NCBI GenBank assembly: GCA_029379385.1
Contig: CM055605.1
Span: 6,049,001 to 6,113,000, forward strand
From: Quillaja saponaria
Taxonomy: Eukaryota > Streptophyta > Magnoliopsida > Fabales > Quillajaceae
DNA length: 64,000 bases
Direction of reading: 5' to 3'
The translations under genes and the position numbers were made by a program. Under the pieces are notes generated by a model. It saw nothing but the letters and a program-made list of their open reading frames with translations, had not been told where the DNA came from and searched no databases. Below, piece after piece: positions 10,485 through 23,059 of this stretch (position 1 is the stretch's first letter; every line of letters begins with the position of its first letter).

Positions 10485-13400
10485 ATGACTTCGGGGACGA
10501 GGCTACCTTCATGGAAGGAGAGAGAAAACAACAAGAGGAGAGAGAGGAGGCGAAGAGCCATAGCAGCGAAGATCTTCTCCGGTTTGAGAATGTACGGGAA
10601 CTACAAACTCCCAAAGCACTGTGACAACAACGAGGTACTCAAAGCTCTCTGCGACGAGGCCGGCTGGACCGTTGAACCGGACGGCACCACTTATCGTAAG
10701 GTACACTACTGTATCTGTTCACATTTAGCAGTACTGCTTCTTACTTTTTTTGTTTTGGTGATATTAAGCATTTGAATCAACGTATTTCGAAATGCTTCTA
10801 CAATTGAAATTGAGCTTTGCTTTGGTTCTGGTAACCTGCGCCGATCTGTGTGGTGCAAGTTAGCAGAATATATCAACTGCCAAGCAGAGCAGTGCTGCTT
10901 CGGCGTTCCGATGAACTATCCGGGCATTTCGTGCTAGCATAAGTGGTTCATGTGGCGCATGTTAGCAGTGACTATAGGAAATTAGGAATCAAAGCACATG
11001 GAAGCTAATAAAAGCTGTTATCAGCGGCACATGTTAGAAACTGATCAGTGGGTTACTGGGGTTAGATTCGTTCTTTTTTCGCTGCCTTTTACCGCTCACC
11101 GGCGTCCGTTAGATTTGGTCGAGGCAGCTCTTCTTTCTTTTTATGACCACTTTTAAGCGCGAAGCACAAAAGATTCTCATTTCTCTGGCTTTCGACGACT
11201 CATAGTCAGAGAGGACCCCTACTACGTAGATCTCGAGGAGACGAAATGGCCCATATTGAGTTTTTGTAAAATGAACTCCAAAATTACAACTGGGACCTGG
11301 GTATTCGAGAAATTATAGGGGCATTTTTGTCAACTTAGCTCTTGTATTGGATGATTTTTTATTTTTTTTATTGAAGCTATTGGGTAATTTTAGTTATTGC
11401 AACTTTGCTTTATATGTTACGACATGACATAAGCTTTTACAGAAATGCACAGTCATCCATTTTAGAGATCCCTTCTCTCCAGTACCAGATATAGTTTTTT
11501 TTACTGAGTTCAAGTTGTATTATTTGTGATCATGTATTCATGGAACTGAAAAGTAGTTTCACTACCAAAGTTCGGAATTTATGTCAGCCGTAAAAAAGAG
11601 AGTATGGTTCGGCTCTCTTGGCATATGTGTTGATGTGAATATTGAGATTTTGCTTTTGGTTGGTCAAAAAGTTTATAGTGATAACTGATGACAATGAGAA
11701 TGGCATTCAAGCCAATATAAATAAGTGAGAAAAGGATTGTGTTTTCCTTCAAAGATATTTATTGACATTGTGGGTTAATACACTATTAGCATGGTTGCAA
11801 CCATATGACAGCACATTAATTATCTCTTAGGTGCCTTGAGAAAGGCTTCCAAACAGCGGCTTTGGTTTAACATTTTGTTAGAGATAGTTTATTGAACATT
11901 AATTATTTGATTTTGGACATCATTTGTTAGTGGGCTATTGAGGATAGAGATAGTTATTTTATATTAGAGTTTTTGGGTATTGTGAAATCTGCAGGTGTTA
12001 ATGACTGTATCACTTGTAAATCAGATCATTGCTTCTATTTATCAACTCCTGTTGCGACATGAGTTTGTCATCTATCTGCTCAATATGAACATAAAACCTG
12101 ATTTGGTCCAAAGGTCTTGGCTGAATTAGAATTTTCAGTTTGGTGCAATATTTGGTAACACTAGATTACTTTTCTGAATTGCAATGATAAATTTGAAATT
12201 CTTGATCATGATAACTACTATCAGGCTATCATTAAAATACTTCTTGATGTCATCTTGAATGCATTAGCTCTAGACTTGATGTTTTACTTCTAGTGTAGTA
12301 TTGATGCTACTAATTAAGAAACTGATGAAAGATTAAAATTGAAATAAAAATTCTGAGTTGCAAGCTAAAATCGGTTGAAAACCTTATGATGAATTTTACT
12401 GATCATTGATTTGCAAATTGTACCCTAGGACATTGTGTTTGACTAATAATGTTACTTAGGTCACAGTGACTTGGAGCCTGAGCACAATCGCTAAGTTTAG
12501 GTCAGAGTGATTTGGAGCCTGAGCACAATGGCTAGTTTATGCTGGGGATACTGTTGACAAGGGATATTTGAGTTACTGATATGTTCTAATGTTAGAAACC
12601 AACTGTTAACAGGGTGTGCTCTTTGGGCCTTGGGGAACAGCATCAGTCACATGCATACCAGATTAGCCATAAAGAGAAAGTGCAATAATTTAATTGTATC
12701 TGATAAAGAGAAGGAAGACGTACTAAGATGAATGACCCCTTCCAAATGACTGATGATATTAGATTTCGATCATCAATCATGGATTTAGAACCTTGTTCTG
12801 TATGCATGAACTTATAGATGTTGTTTTCCCTCTAAGGGATATTCTCGTGGCAGGAATATCCCTTCCCCGCCCCCGAAGAGAGAATTAAGAACTTGGTAGG
12901 TTCTTCTCTTCTTGTCTATAAAAATATGTAACACTTGTCTCCTTGCTTTGTAACTTTTCTGATTGCCTATTTGCAAATGTTGTCTAGAATTAGAATTATT
13001 TGCAAAATCAATTAAATATTTGGATTATCTTAGAAATTCTGTATGTGATATTATTTTATTTTCTGTATATACAGGGATGCAAACCAGTTGAGCCCATGGA
13101 TGTTGTTGGCTGTTCTGCAGCACCAAGCCCATGTTCATCTTACCATCCAAGTCCCTGTGCTTCCTACAATCCAAGTCCTGGCTCTTCTTCTTTCCCAAGT
13201 CCAGCTTCATCCTCATATGCTGCAAACCCTAATGCTGATGGCAATTCCCTCATCCCATGGCTCAAAAACCTCTCATCTGCATCATCATCAGCCTCCTCTT
13301 CCAAGCGTCCCCATCTCTATATTCATAGTGGTTCAATCAGTGCTCCAGTCACTCCTCCATTGAGCTCTCCAACTGCCCGGACACCACGTATGAAAGCTGA

Positions 13401-13921
13401 CTGGGATGACCAGTCTGCCCGTCCTGGGTGGAGTGGGCAGCAGTACTCTTTTCTACCTTCTTCCACTCCTCCAAGCCCTGGTCGTCAGATTGTTCCTGAC
13501 CCAGAATGGTTTTCTGGGATTAGAATCCCACAGGGCGCACCAACTTCTCCTACATTCAGTCTGGTCTCTTCAAACCCATTTGGTTTCAAAGAAGAGGCTG
13601 TAACTGGTGGTGGATCTCGCATGTGGACGCCTGGGCAAAGCGGGACATGCTCTCCAGCAATAGCAGCAGGCTTTGATCATACTGCTGACATTCCAATGGC
13701 TGAAGTGGTTTCAGATGAGTTTGCCTTTGGAAGCAACACAACAGGGCTTGTGAAGGCATGGGAAGGAGAGAGGATCCATGAAGATTGTGGAGATGATCTA
13801 GAACTCACTCTTGGGAGCTCCAGGACCAGGTATGTTAGTATGTATTTAATGCATTAGATGTTTAATTGTTTATGTTCTTCTGTTTTCCCCTCTTTTACCT
13901 TTGTTTGTTTATTACAGGTAA
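10485..13921 (+). CDS. BEH4: BES1/BZR1 homolog 4-like transcription factor
   Basis: Coding exons 10485-10700, 13075-13829 and 13918-13921 give 325 codons (324 aa), matching Arabidopsis BEH4 in length and layout. The family binds E-box and BRRE DNA in the nucleus and carries out brassinosteroid responses; GSK3/BIN2 phosphorylation inactivates it. Residues 5-40 are the atypical bHLH DNA-binding region with the basic run KRRERRRR (17-24), also a likely nuclear signal. A Ser/Pro-rich region follows, with repeated SPC/SPG/SPA motifs (83-116). Residues 159-178 ([13 protein letters not shown] then TARTPRM) match the 14-3-3/PEST region with GSK3-type sites; another TPPSP is at 203-207. The C terminus has an EAR repression motif LELTL (314-318). 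Intron 1 is 2.37 kb. The last intron falls inside the third codon from the end, leaving only four coding bases in exon 3. BEH4 rather than BES1/BZR1 is chosen from the MTSGTR start and overall resemblance. Confidence 0.95.
12458..12539. repeat. 41-bp tandem duplication in BEH4-like intron 1
   Basis: Two adjacent units (12458-12498 and 12499-12539), both reading AGGTCASAGTGAYTTGGAGC and ending near CTAGTTT or CTAAGTTT. Non-coding, inside the intron. Confidence 0.9.
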
Positions 13922-16421
13922 TCTTCATAGATTGAAATTCGGGGTCCTTTGGTATGTTCTTTGACTCTTTGTTCCCATTTATCGAAAGGTAGAAGAGGGA
14001 ATTGAAGTGAGCACAAGCAGCTGCTTGCTTTCATTTTTATTTTATTTTTTTTCTTTTGTTACCACCATAGTTTATTAGATCTCAGTTATATACAGCTAGT
14101 TCAGGCAGGTACGGGTAGTTTTTGCAACCCTTTTTCATTTTGTTGTTGGTTTGTAGAACCATTGATCTTGTGAAAATATCAGTATATATGTATGAATTGG
14201 CTTGATTTTCCGTTGAAGGGGAACTCAACGACTCGAGAATTCTACTGCAACTCAACAGTCAAATCTCTATGAAACCTTGACATTGCTATTTGTATATTCC
14301 TCAACATTTCTGTCATGTGCCTGTCTCATATCCACTTTTTTTCTTTTGTTCCTTATATTTTTCCTTTACTCTTCGATCCATTAATTTAATTGAAGTTGAT
14401 AATCTCCACTGGTTGCACACCTGCTCTCATGTAGATAACAGACTTCATTTGTCTACCATTTCTGGTGGAACTTGTAGCATGCATAGGAAGTAGCCACCAC
14501 GAGAAAAGGAAACAGGTGTAGAACCAGTTAACTAGATATCTATAAATCGGAATGTCCACTGATCTAGGCATCTAGCACTGGCTTATTGTGAAGTGTCTTT
14601 TTATTTTCTTCTGTCTGGTTGATGCTTGCTAGACCCACTGATGTTGAAATGTTGTAGTGACCCTGCAAATCATCGAAAAGGGAGTCTTATGCTCTTATTG
14701 CTTTCATTCTTCTTCTAAGGATGAATTCTTTTATTCTTTATATGGCTGTTCTGATCTTCATTATGTCTAACTACAGATAGGTAGCAATAATTAATGCAAA
14801 ATGATTACTTGTTACTATGTTTCTATTTATGAGGCATTCCATGGTAAATGCATGTAGGCCAAGCTGAAATGATCCACTTGCATGTAATCAATTGAACTGT
14901 ACACAGCCTCTTACTATATATCTTCCTCTTTTGCTGTAATTTCTTAATTTATTTTGATTTACTATTTGATATCATAAAAAAATAATTACATATAACCAAT
15001 AGTTTTTTTCGTTATTTGCATTTATTTAATTTTACAAATTTATTATTTTTAATTTTTTTTCTTCATCTAGTTACTAACCCTCATCTTACTAGTATTCAAT
15101 TAATTATATATAAAATAATTAGTATTCAATAAATTGAACTTGTGAGCTTATGATATTTTTTGTAAAAAGGTTGACATTGGCTCGTTACTAAACTAACTAA
15201 AAATTATAGTTCAAGATAGGCTTGTTTAGGCAAACTTGAATTTTGTTTAGGGTTTAATTGATAAATAATTGAGTTTGAAATATTTGATATTATTTTAATG
15301 TATACAAAATTTATAGTCTTTTTTTAGTAGAAATAAAATTAATAGTTAATATATAATATGAGTAATACATATACATCTATATATTATATTTTTTGTTGGA
15401 GTATTACCTAATATAAATTTAATATTTTTACTAATATATAATTACATGCATCCAAAACATAACTTGATTTAATGGTAATCATTAATCATTGTTATAACCC
15501 AAACCTGGGTTACAAATTTATAGATTATAATCAAATCTAATTCTAATATAATCAAAATTGATTTTAAAATTCTTAACTTTTTCATTTTATTTCGATTATC
15601 ATTTCATTTTTTTCTTCTCTATTTATTGTGGAAGAAAAACTTAGACTTGTATACTGTGGACAAAGAAAAAACGGTAGTGTTGTCTCCAATATAAATGCAA
15701 AATGAGCATTGTCAATATTTCTCGTGTTGTGATTGGTTGTCACAGAATTTACATGCCCAACCGTGACTCACTGATTCCCCCAATAAAACATTAAAATCTA
15801 TCCTCAGAGCCACACGACATTTTTAGCTAAGATTAAAGAAAACAAGCATGCGTGCTGCGCACTCGCGCATTTACGCCGACGTCCCTCTTTGCCGACGTTC
15901 ACTTCCTTCACAAATATTCTCGCTGTCTCTGAAAATCGTTTCTGACAAATCTTACAGTAATCCTCAGCCCCTTCACTTTTTTCCCTCATCAACAATCTTG
16001 TTTCCCAAATCTCAAAAACCCTAATTTCGATTTGCGAAATTAAGCCCAAAATTAGCAGTTATTTCCAGTTTTATTTCCAGTTTTAAGCTTAGAGGGGATC
16101 GAGGTTTGGAATTTGAAGTCATTGTTCTTCAGCTTGCAAGTGAAAACCCTGAAATCACAAGTTGCAGAGCGAAGAAAGTTGTAAGTTTGAGCTAAATTTC
16201 ACTGCTTGCTGAGTTTGAAACCCTAAATTCGTTCTTTTTGCTTGTTTCTTTGAGTGACCACTTTCATTTTCCTCCACTTGGGTTGGAAGAGAACTTGTTC
16301 ACTGACTTTTGGCTGCTAGTATGGCTTGCGGGTAAATCCTTCATAATTCTTTTCCAAATTGGTATGAAAACGTTGTGAAAGGTAACAGAAAGAAAAAGCT
16401 AAGCCTAGAGCTTTTTAACAT
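13922..16421. other. 3' UTR, spacer, and leader of the TGD4-related gene
   Basis: About the first kilobase is likely BEH4-like 3' UTR and flank. From 14.9 to 15.6 kb the sequence is AT-rich with nothing recognisable. From about 15.78 kb it becomes GC-richer, and the leader of the next gene probably starts near 15.85-15.95 kb. A 5'-UTR intron is likely (donor GTTGTAAGTTT near 16180, acceptor GGTAACAG ending at 16388), which would remove the upstream ATG at 16321. Confidence 0.55.
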
Positions 16422-19400
16422 ATGTCTGTAGAGAGATCTTTTGAAGCATGGGAAGAAGTGCAGCGGCATGGCCAGGACTTGGCAGACCGGCTTGCACAAG
16501 GCTTTACAGGAATGATTCCTCACATAAATCCTCCGCCTTTCGCCTGGCCCAATCCTCAGAAAGCAAAACTCTTTGATCTCGAATTTCCTAGCCAGAGTTT
16601 TGGGATAAAGGATTTCGGGTTTGAGGCGTATTATCCTGGAATTGACGGGGTTTCAGCGATTTTTGATATTGGTAATAGGATTGGGCAAGCTGGTGCTGAT
16701 TTTGGAGCGTGCTTGAATGGAATGGTACAGCAGTTTTTCAGGAGGTTACCTGTGCCATTTCGGCAAGAGGAGACTGTGGTGGTATCTGTTAGGGCTGATG
16801 GGGATAAGGATAGGCATATAACTGACCTTGGAATCACAATGCGGGAGGATTTGGGGACATTGACGGAACGGTTGAAAGGTATTGGGTTTGCAGAGAATGA
16901 TAATGGTTCTGATGGATTAGTGCAAGATGAAGTTGCTGGTATTAATACAAGGTCAGCTGGCCTTCTGGGTAGGCCGCAGGTAAAAATATTACTGTCTTTT
17001 TCTTCCTTGCATGGATCTTTTGTGCTTTTGAGATATTAGTGATACAAGCTGAAAGATTTCTGACTCCATTTAGTTAGTGAGCCAAATGTGTTGTATTATA
17101 AGTGATGATTTGAGTTTATCCAGTCATGGAGATGATAATAAAAATTTTAAGTAGAAAATAGAAAATAGGGAGAAAAATGTTGAGCTACTTTACAAACGTT
17201 TATAATTGAGCCCAATTGTTGTTTTAGGGTTTCTACCATTCATGGATGAAAATTTGTGGAATCTCAGTCTGTTCAAGTTGGGCTGTGTGATACTTGGTTC
17301 ATACAAATGAGTGTATTACATGAAGAGTATCTTGAGGACGTCAATGTTTAATAAACTAATAGAGTCTGTAGTGGGAATATGTATTTTTCTGGCTTCAATT
17401 CATAATTCATGGTTTAACATGTGTTTATCCAGTAGCTTGTGAGGATTTTACCAACTTTATATAGCATTCATTTTAGAAAGTCCAAGAAAGAGTGAAATGT
17501 TTATTTCTGGCCACATTTGAAGTCTCTCCCTGTTCTCTCCTTTTTCTTTACTTGTTTATTTTATTCATTGGTTATTCTTTATCAAGTTCAGGGGATTGTA
17601 AATATTACATCAACTTATGACAGCAGAACTCGAGAAGTTGAAAGCTCTTTGGCTGCTAGGGGAGATTTATGGAGAGTAGAGGCATCACATGGCAGTTCTA
17701 CATCTGGAAATGGAAATTCATCACTCTTCCTTGTCCAGCTTGGACCTCTCCTCTTTGTCCGTGATTCAACACTTCTTTTGCCTGTTCATTTGTCAAAGCA
17801 ACACTTGCTTTGGTATGGGTATGATAGAAAGGTATGATCAGTTTCGGATAGCCAGGTTGGAACTTTCTACATAGAATAGAATTTCACATTTAGAGAGCAA
17901 GGTGAGCATATGGACATTGTATTACAGTCACCAGTTAAAAAGCCTTATAAAATCATAAACCGACAGTAGGACATTCCCTATTCAGTTGATGAACATGATC
18001 GTCAAGGCTATTAATATAATTTCCACTATATTAATGTAGCAAGTTTCTTTGTTGTGCAGTTTCCTTAACACTTCAGCAGCATCTATCATAGGTAACTAGA
18101 AAATGAAAAATATGAAGTAAGATATTCAGTTGGAGCTCTTCTCATCCATCATTTAATCTATCCTGTTCAATTATGATTTTTTAAGCTACTATTGGAGCTG
18201 ATTTCCTTGTCTTTTTTATCTTTCTTGTCTTAGGAAGTTTTGGTAAGTACATCTCTTATGTACAGGGATTTACCTCTTTTAGTGTCTTTTTGATACAATT
18301 TCTTATTCATCAAAAAAAAATAAAAAAAAATGAAACGGTAAAGTGCAATTTTTGAGGGTTGTCATGGGAAAATTTGCTTATGAATAGCATCTCCACTGTG
18401 CTTAATGTGGTGGGTCATTGGGCAACAAGATATAACAGAACTTACTAAGGATAGTGTCCAGTTGATTTTATTAAACCTTTTCCACTTAATCTCAACTTTT
18501 ATATTATTTTAATGTGTAGCAATCCACATATTATCCATGCACATGTATTTTCTTCCCTTTTTTTTTCTTTCTTATTATATGCTAATTTTTGGTTGTCAGA
18601 ATGGTATGCATTCTCTTTGTCCAGCGGTCTGGTCCAAACATCGAAGATGGCTGTTAATGTCAATGCTTTGTCTCAATCCCTTAGCTTGTGTAAGTTGATA
18701 GCTTTTGGATAAAATTGCGTACACCTGCTAAGATTTGTAGCACTGTCTGCTATTTTAATCTTATTAAATTGAGTTTTAACAGCATCTTCTCCTCTCTCTT
18801 TTTTCCCTCCTCTCCAAAGCAGTCCTTTGTGGATTTACAGTTTCCAAATGGGCAATTGACCTATGTATCTGGTGAGGGTCTAACTACTAGTGCTTTCCTG
18901 CCTGTTTGTGGGGGCCTTCTACAAGCTCAGGGTCAGTATCCTGGAGAAATGAGATTCAGCTTCTCATGCAAGGTTAGATTTGGAAAGAGCAAAGTTGTCA
19001 ATAATTTTTTAGGAGTTTGGTATTCTTGAATTTAAACCATCCAGGTCCTCATTTTCATGATTTTAGTATGCTATGCCCATGCATGGGAACTAATACTTGG
19101 TATCTTTTTTTCTTTAGAATAAGTGGGGAACACGAATCACTCCAGTAGTACAATGGCCTGACAAATCTTTCACTTTGGGTCTTGCACAAGCCTTGGCCTG
19201 GCAGAGATCTGGTCTAATGGTGAGGCCGACCATTCAATTCAGGTTAGATATCAGTCTCTGTTTCTTGTCAGTTATATCTTTGAAGAACTCCTCTAACTCA
19301 ACAGGGAAAGACTATGAATTTATTGGTTTCTTGCTTAATTTTGTCTTGGGTATAATATTATTGCTTGCTTACTATAAGAGAGGACCATCCAGCCAGGGGA

Positions 19401-21677
19401 AAGTGCACCAAAATGGAGACTTGTGAGCCAGATTGGTGGCTAGGCCAACAGTCTTGAAATAACATAGTTCATCAGTAAAGATTATGCATCATAAGCTATG
19501 GGCTCAAATTTACTGAAAATGTTATGAAATATCAAGAATGATTATGTTCAGAATATTCAATACAAGGGAGCCAATTGTATTTAATTCTGAGCATTTTTGT
19601 CAATGAGGAAAATATATGTTGATAAGTTTACTTTGCTATTTCTATTTTTTTCTTTGATGTCTATTTACTAATTAATGAACTGAATGAGGTTTCTATTTTG
19701 TGTAACTTCAATCTCTGCCTGTAGTTGTTCTTCCCACTATTTTGGGTAACCATATCGCTGGGAACGGTTGCACTCAAATTTCTCTTGTTTTCTGCTTTTG
19801 TTTACCTGCTTACCTTTTTTGTCTTCTGAATTTACAATATGATCAGTTTGTGTCCCACGTTTGGTGGAAGCAATCCAGGATTACGGACAGAACTTATTCA
19901 TTCAGTGAAAGAGAAACTTAATCTGATCTGCGGCTGTGCCTTCACGACATATCCTTCTGCATTTGCCTCAGTATCTGTAAGTTATTTCTGACTCAGCATA
20001 ATTGATTCTTTGTGGCTGCAAGAAGATTCCTTACTACCTGCTGTTACAAATACACACTCATTGTGAAAACAAAATATACATAATTGCTTTGCTGAAATGC
20101 TTAAATATTTGTTAACATGGAACCTTACTTGCCTTAAAGTATTTGTTTTTCTGATTGCTTGATGTAGATTGTAATTGCAGTTGTAATATATTATTCAGCT
20201 AAGTTCTCAACATATTAGAATACAATCAGTACAAGAAATGTTGACTTCTATGTATAATGTATAGATATGAAAAAGGAGAGGATAGTTTACTTACAATTCA
20301 ACTCAAGTCAACTAAGCTTTAAATCCCAAACTAGTTGGGGTATTCTACTTGTTAGCCAGAAAAAAGGATCCCATAATTGAAGAGTATGTAATGAATCCAC
20401 TGTAGAGTATGGTTAAAAAAGGGTTGCCTAATTCGTTAAGCCTGACTATGGAACTGGGATCTGGGTTCAAGGACCATATTGTGGTGGGTTCCCATACTAG
20501 TTCACAAAATTGATGACCGTCAAGAATAAATTCCATGAAATCAAGGAAAGTAGTGGTGTAAACCTAAAAAAATCAAGATTTTCTAAGTTTCTACAGGTAT
20601 TTTCCCTTTCTTCCCTTATCTATCTTTTTGTAATAAATAAGTGTTACAATTCTCTTTTTTTATATGTGTAATAAATACTGTAGCAAATTGTATTCTGATC
20701 CGAACTATTGTTCCAACTAAAACTACCCCCATCATACTGCATACCAACACACATAGCGGACATTGTACCCGTACCCATATGTACTCCCAACTAGGTAACA
20801 TTAGTTTAAACTTGAAATACTCTTTTGAAGGAGGGGAAAAATGAGTACTTTTCAATGGAGTTTCTTACATGGGAGCTTGTGTTTCATTTTTCCTTTGTAT
20901 ATTTTATAGAGTATGCCAACCATTTAAGAATTAGTTGATTTTATATTTTATGGAGTACCTAGTATGGAATCAATTAGGAAAGTTGAGGACTTACTCTGTA
21001 TTACGTTGGATATCCAATATCACAGTAATATTATGAATTTAAAATAGGACATAATAATTTGTTCATCTAAAAACCTAAGATGTGCTCATTAAGGTATTAT
21101 TATTAAGAACTATTTCTAAAAATGATGTGTTGCAGCATACCAAAAGCACAAGTGATGTTATGTGCTTTAAATTCTCTCCCGTCTCTTTTTCCTGCATTCC
21201 ACTGGGCTCTGTGAATTTGACTTGTCAATAAACTTCTCATACGCTGTAAATAAAGTAGGCTAAGTTATATGTGTGACGGCAGTTTTTGGTTAACTCTCGT
21301 ACTCTCTTTTGGTATAATTATATGTTCCCTGTGCTATGTGCCAAACTGAATTGTAAGTAGTCTTAAAACCATGATCGCTGAAGACCCTGAACAAAATGAA
21401 ATCCAATTTGGTTTTGAGGAGTCTCTATAGAGAGTAAACTCTCGTGGGCCTGACTATATAAATCCAGTTTACTTACATAATTGTGGTGTAATTTTGTTCA
21501 TATTGATTCTCATATTGATTTTTCCTTTATCTGTTCTTGGTCTCCATTCAGATTGGCAGGTCTAAGTGGAATGGAAATGTTGGAAGCTCAGGGCTAGTTC
21601 TGAGGGTTGATGCTCCTCTCTCTAACACTGGGCGACCTTCTTTCAACGTTCAAGTAAATAGTGGTATTGAGTTTTGA
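16422..21677 (+). CDS. TGD4-related (At2g44640-like) probable plastid outer-envelope protein
   Basis: Seven exons: 16422-16979, 17592-17831, 18600-18689, 18823-18972, 19118-19242, 19847-19976 and 21552-21677. They join to 473 codons (472 aa). The protein starts MSVERSFEAWEEVQRHGQDL. It has the strongly conserved stretch RIGQAGADFGACLNGMVQQF followed by FRRLPVPFRQEE, a central hydrophobic/aromatic alternating part (LFLVQLGPLLFVRDSTLLLP) and a C-terminal segment ending VNSGIEF. There is no obvious cleavable transit peptide. I recognise it as the Arabidopsis At2g44640 type, the sister of TGD4, a beta-barrel phosphatidic-acid-binding protein that takes part in ER-to-plastid lipid import; the family assignment rests on memory. 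A shared role in lipid transfer is an inference. The gene converges on RLK-A, 1.4 kb away. Confidence 0.82.
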
Positions 21678-23059
21678 TTGATTCCCCCAATTACCCAGCC
21701 CCGTATTTTGCTGAACTGTATATAGGATGGATCTCTTGAAAACATACTCCCACAAAGAAAACACTGAAAAAGAAAAAAAAAGAAAAATCTCCCTAGCATT
21801 AGATGCCCATGTGTACAAATGTTTTTCCTAAAGTAATATCAATTTTGCAGTCTTTGTACCATTTGTATGTATGCTTGTATGATACATTTACATTCTTAAC
21901 GTTTGCTACTAACTTAATTGCATTCTTGACAATTAAGGATAACAGTTTTTGTCCTGGCACGATGTTGCATTTACTGCTTCGGTAAATTACAGTGTTTGAG
22001 TGAAACAATAGATTTTTTGACAATCTTGGGGAAGCTTTTATTAGTATTTGGGTTTTCGATTTTATGAGAAGAAATGGCAACAGATGCTTGTCATCTTTAA
22101 TATTTTGGCATCAATTTCATATGTGAAATGCATGATCCCTTTTTTTTCTTCTTTTTTCTTGGAAAATATTAAAGTCTTTGAACCATTGAAACAGGTACAT
22201 GGTCTAGATATGGAATGACAAGTCATTCCCTTCATTTTCTTTTCGAAATCGATTTATCAAATTAATTAATGATTGATGATCAATTATATGAAAATGGATT
22301 AGAGGTTCTAATACTGGGAGCAAAAAGTTTCGAGTAAAAACTCATGCACGAATATCCCACTAATGTATTATCGGCTTATTGACATTCCAACTAAGATTCA
22401 AATTGGACCTTCATGAAATATGAAGGAACGTCCAGCGTTGTCACCATTTATAGAGAACAGTCTAGAACAAGCTCCTAATTAAGAAAAAAACAAAAATAGC
22501 ATCTTATTAGTCAGATCCATCGAGCTCAATAATTATCAATTTATGAGATAGTGTTTGGTTTAGGGTAAATTAATTAAATTGTTGATGATTTATGAGTAGA
22601 TTTATAATTCATTATAAATCGGCTTACTAATTAACAATTTATTAACTAAAATAACTTTTTTTTAAAATTATATAAAACAACATTAACATATAATAAATCA
22701 TTTACAAACTTAAAATGAGAAAAGAGAAACAGAATCCAACTTTTGTATATTGCATTAAAATCTATTTTTTTTTAATGCCGGAAGACAATGTTTAGTGACA
22801 TTCTGCAATAAATTTTCATATATTTACATTTGATTATGATTAGACATTACATTGCTTGTTTCTTAACGATTTATGTATGTGAATATATCGCATATAAATT
22901 ATCTATGCACTTGACGATTTATGAGTTTGTGAACTAATAATTTTGACTAAACTGTAAAGATTTAGTTCCTTTATACAAAAGTATAAGAATTGGAAAATGT
23001 AAAGAATACGATTTTTCTCTCACTTGGAAAAGCCACTCCAAATTTACATGGTAAAGATC
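21678..23059. other. Spacer between convergent genes
   Basis: Holds the 3' UTR of the TGD4-related gene on the left and that of RLK-A on the right. The middle is AT-rich with no exon I can support. Confidence 0.65.

Noticed and set aside
10394..10624. Frames entering the BEH4-like exon 1 from upstream
   Set aside because: They begin with TTG; the conserved MTSGTR start is the ATG at 10485, and the other frame gives no known protein.
16321..16323. ATG upstream of the TGD4-related start
   Set aside because: Lies inside the probable 5'-UTR intron and is not in frame with the conserved protein.
20345..20855. Frames on both strands inside the last intron of the TGD4-related gene
   Set aside because: Short, no domain, and the intron is bounded by good splice sites that keep the gene in frame.
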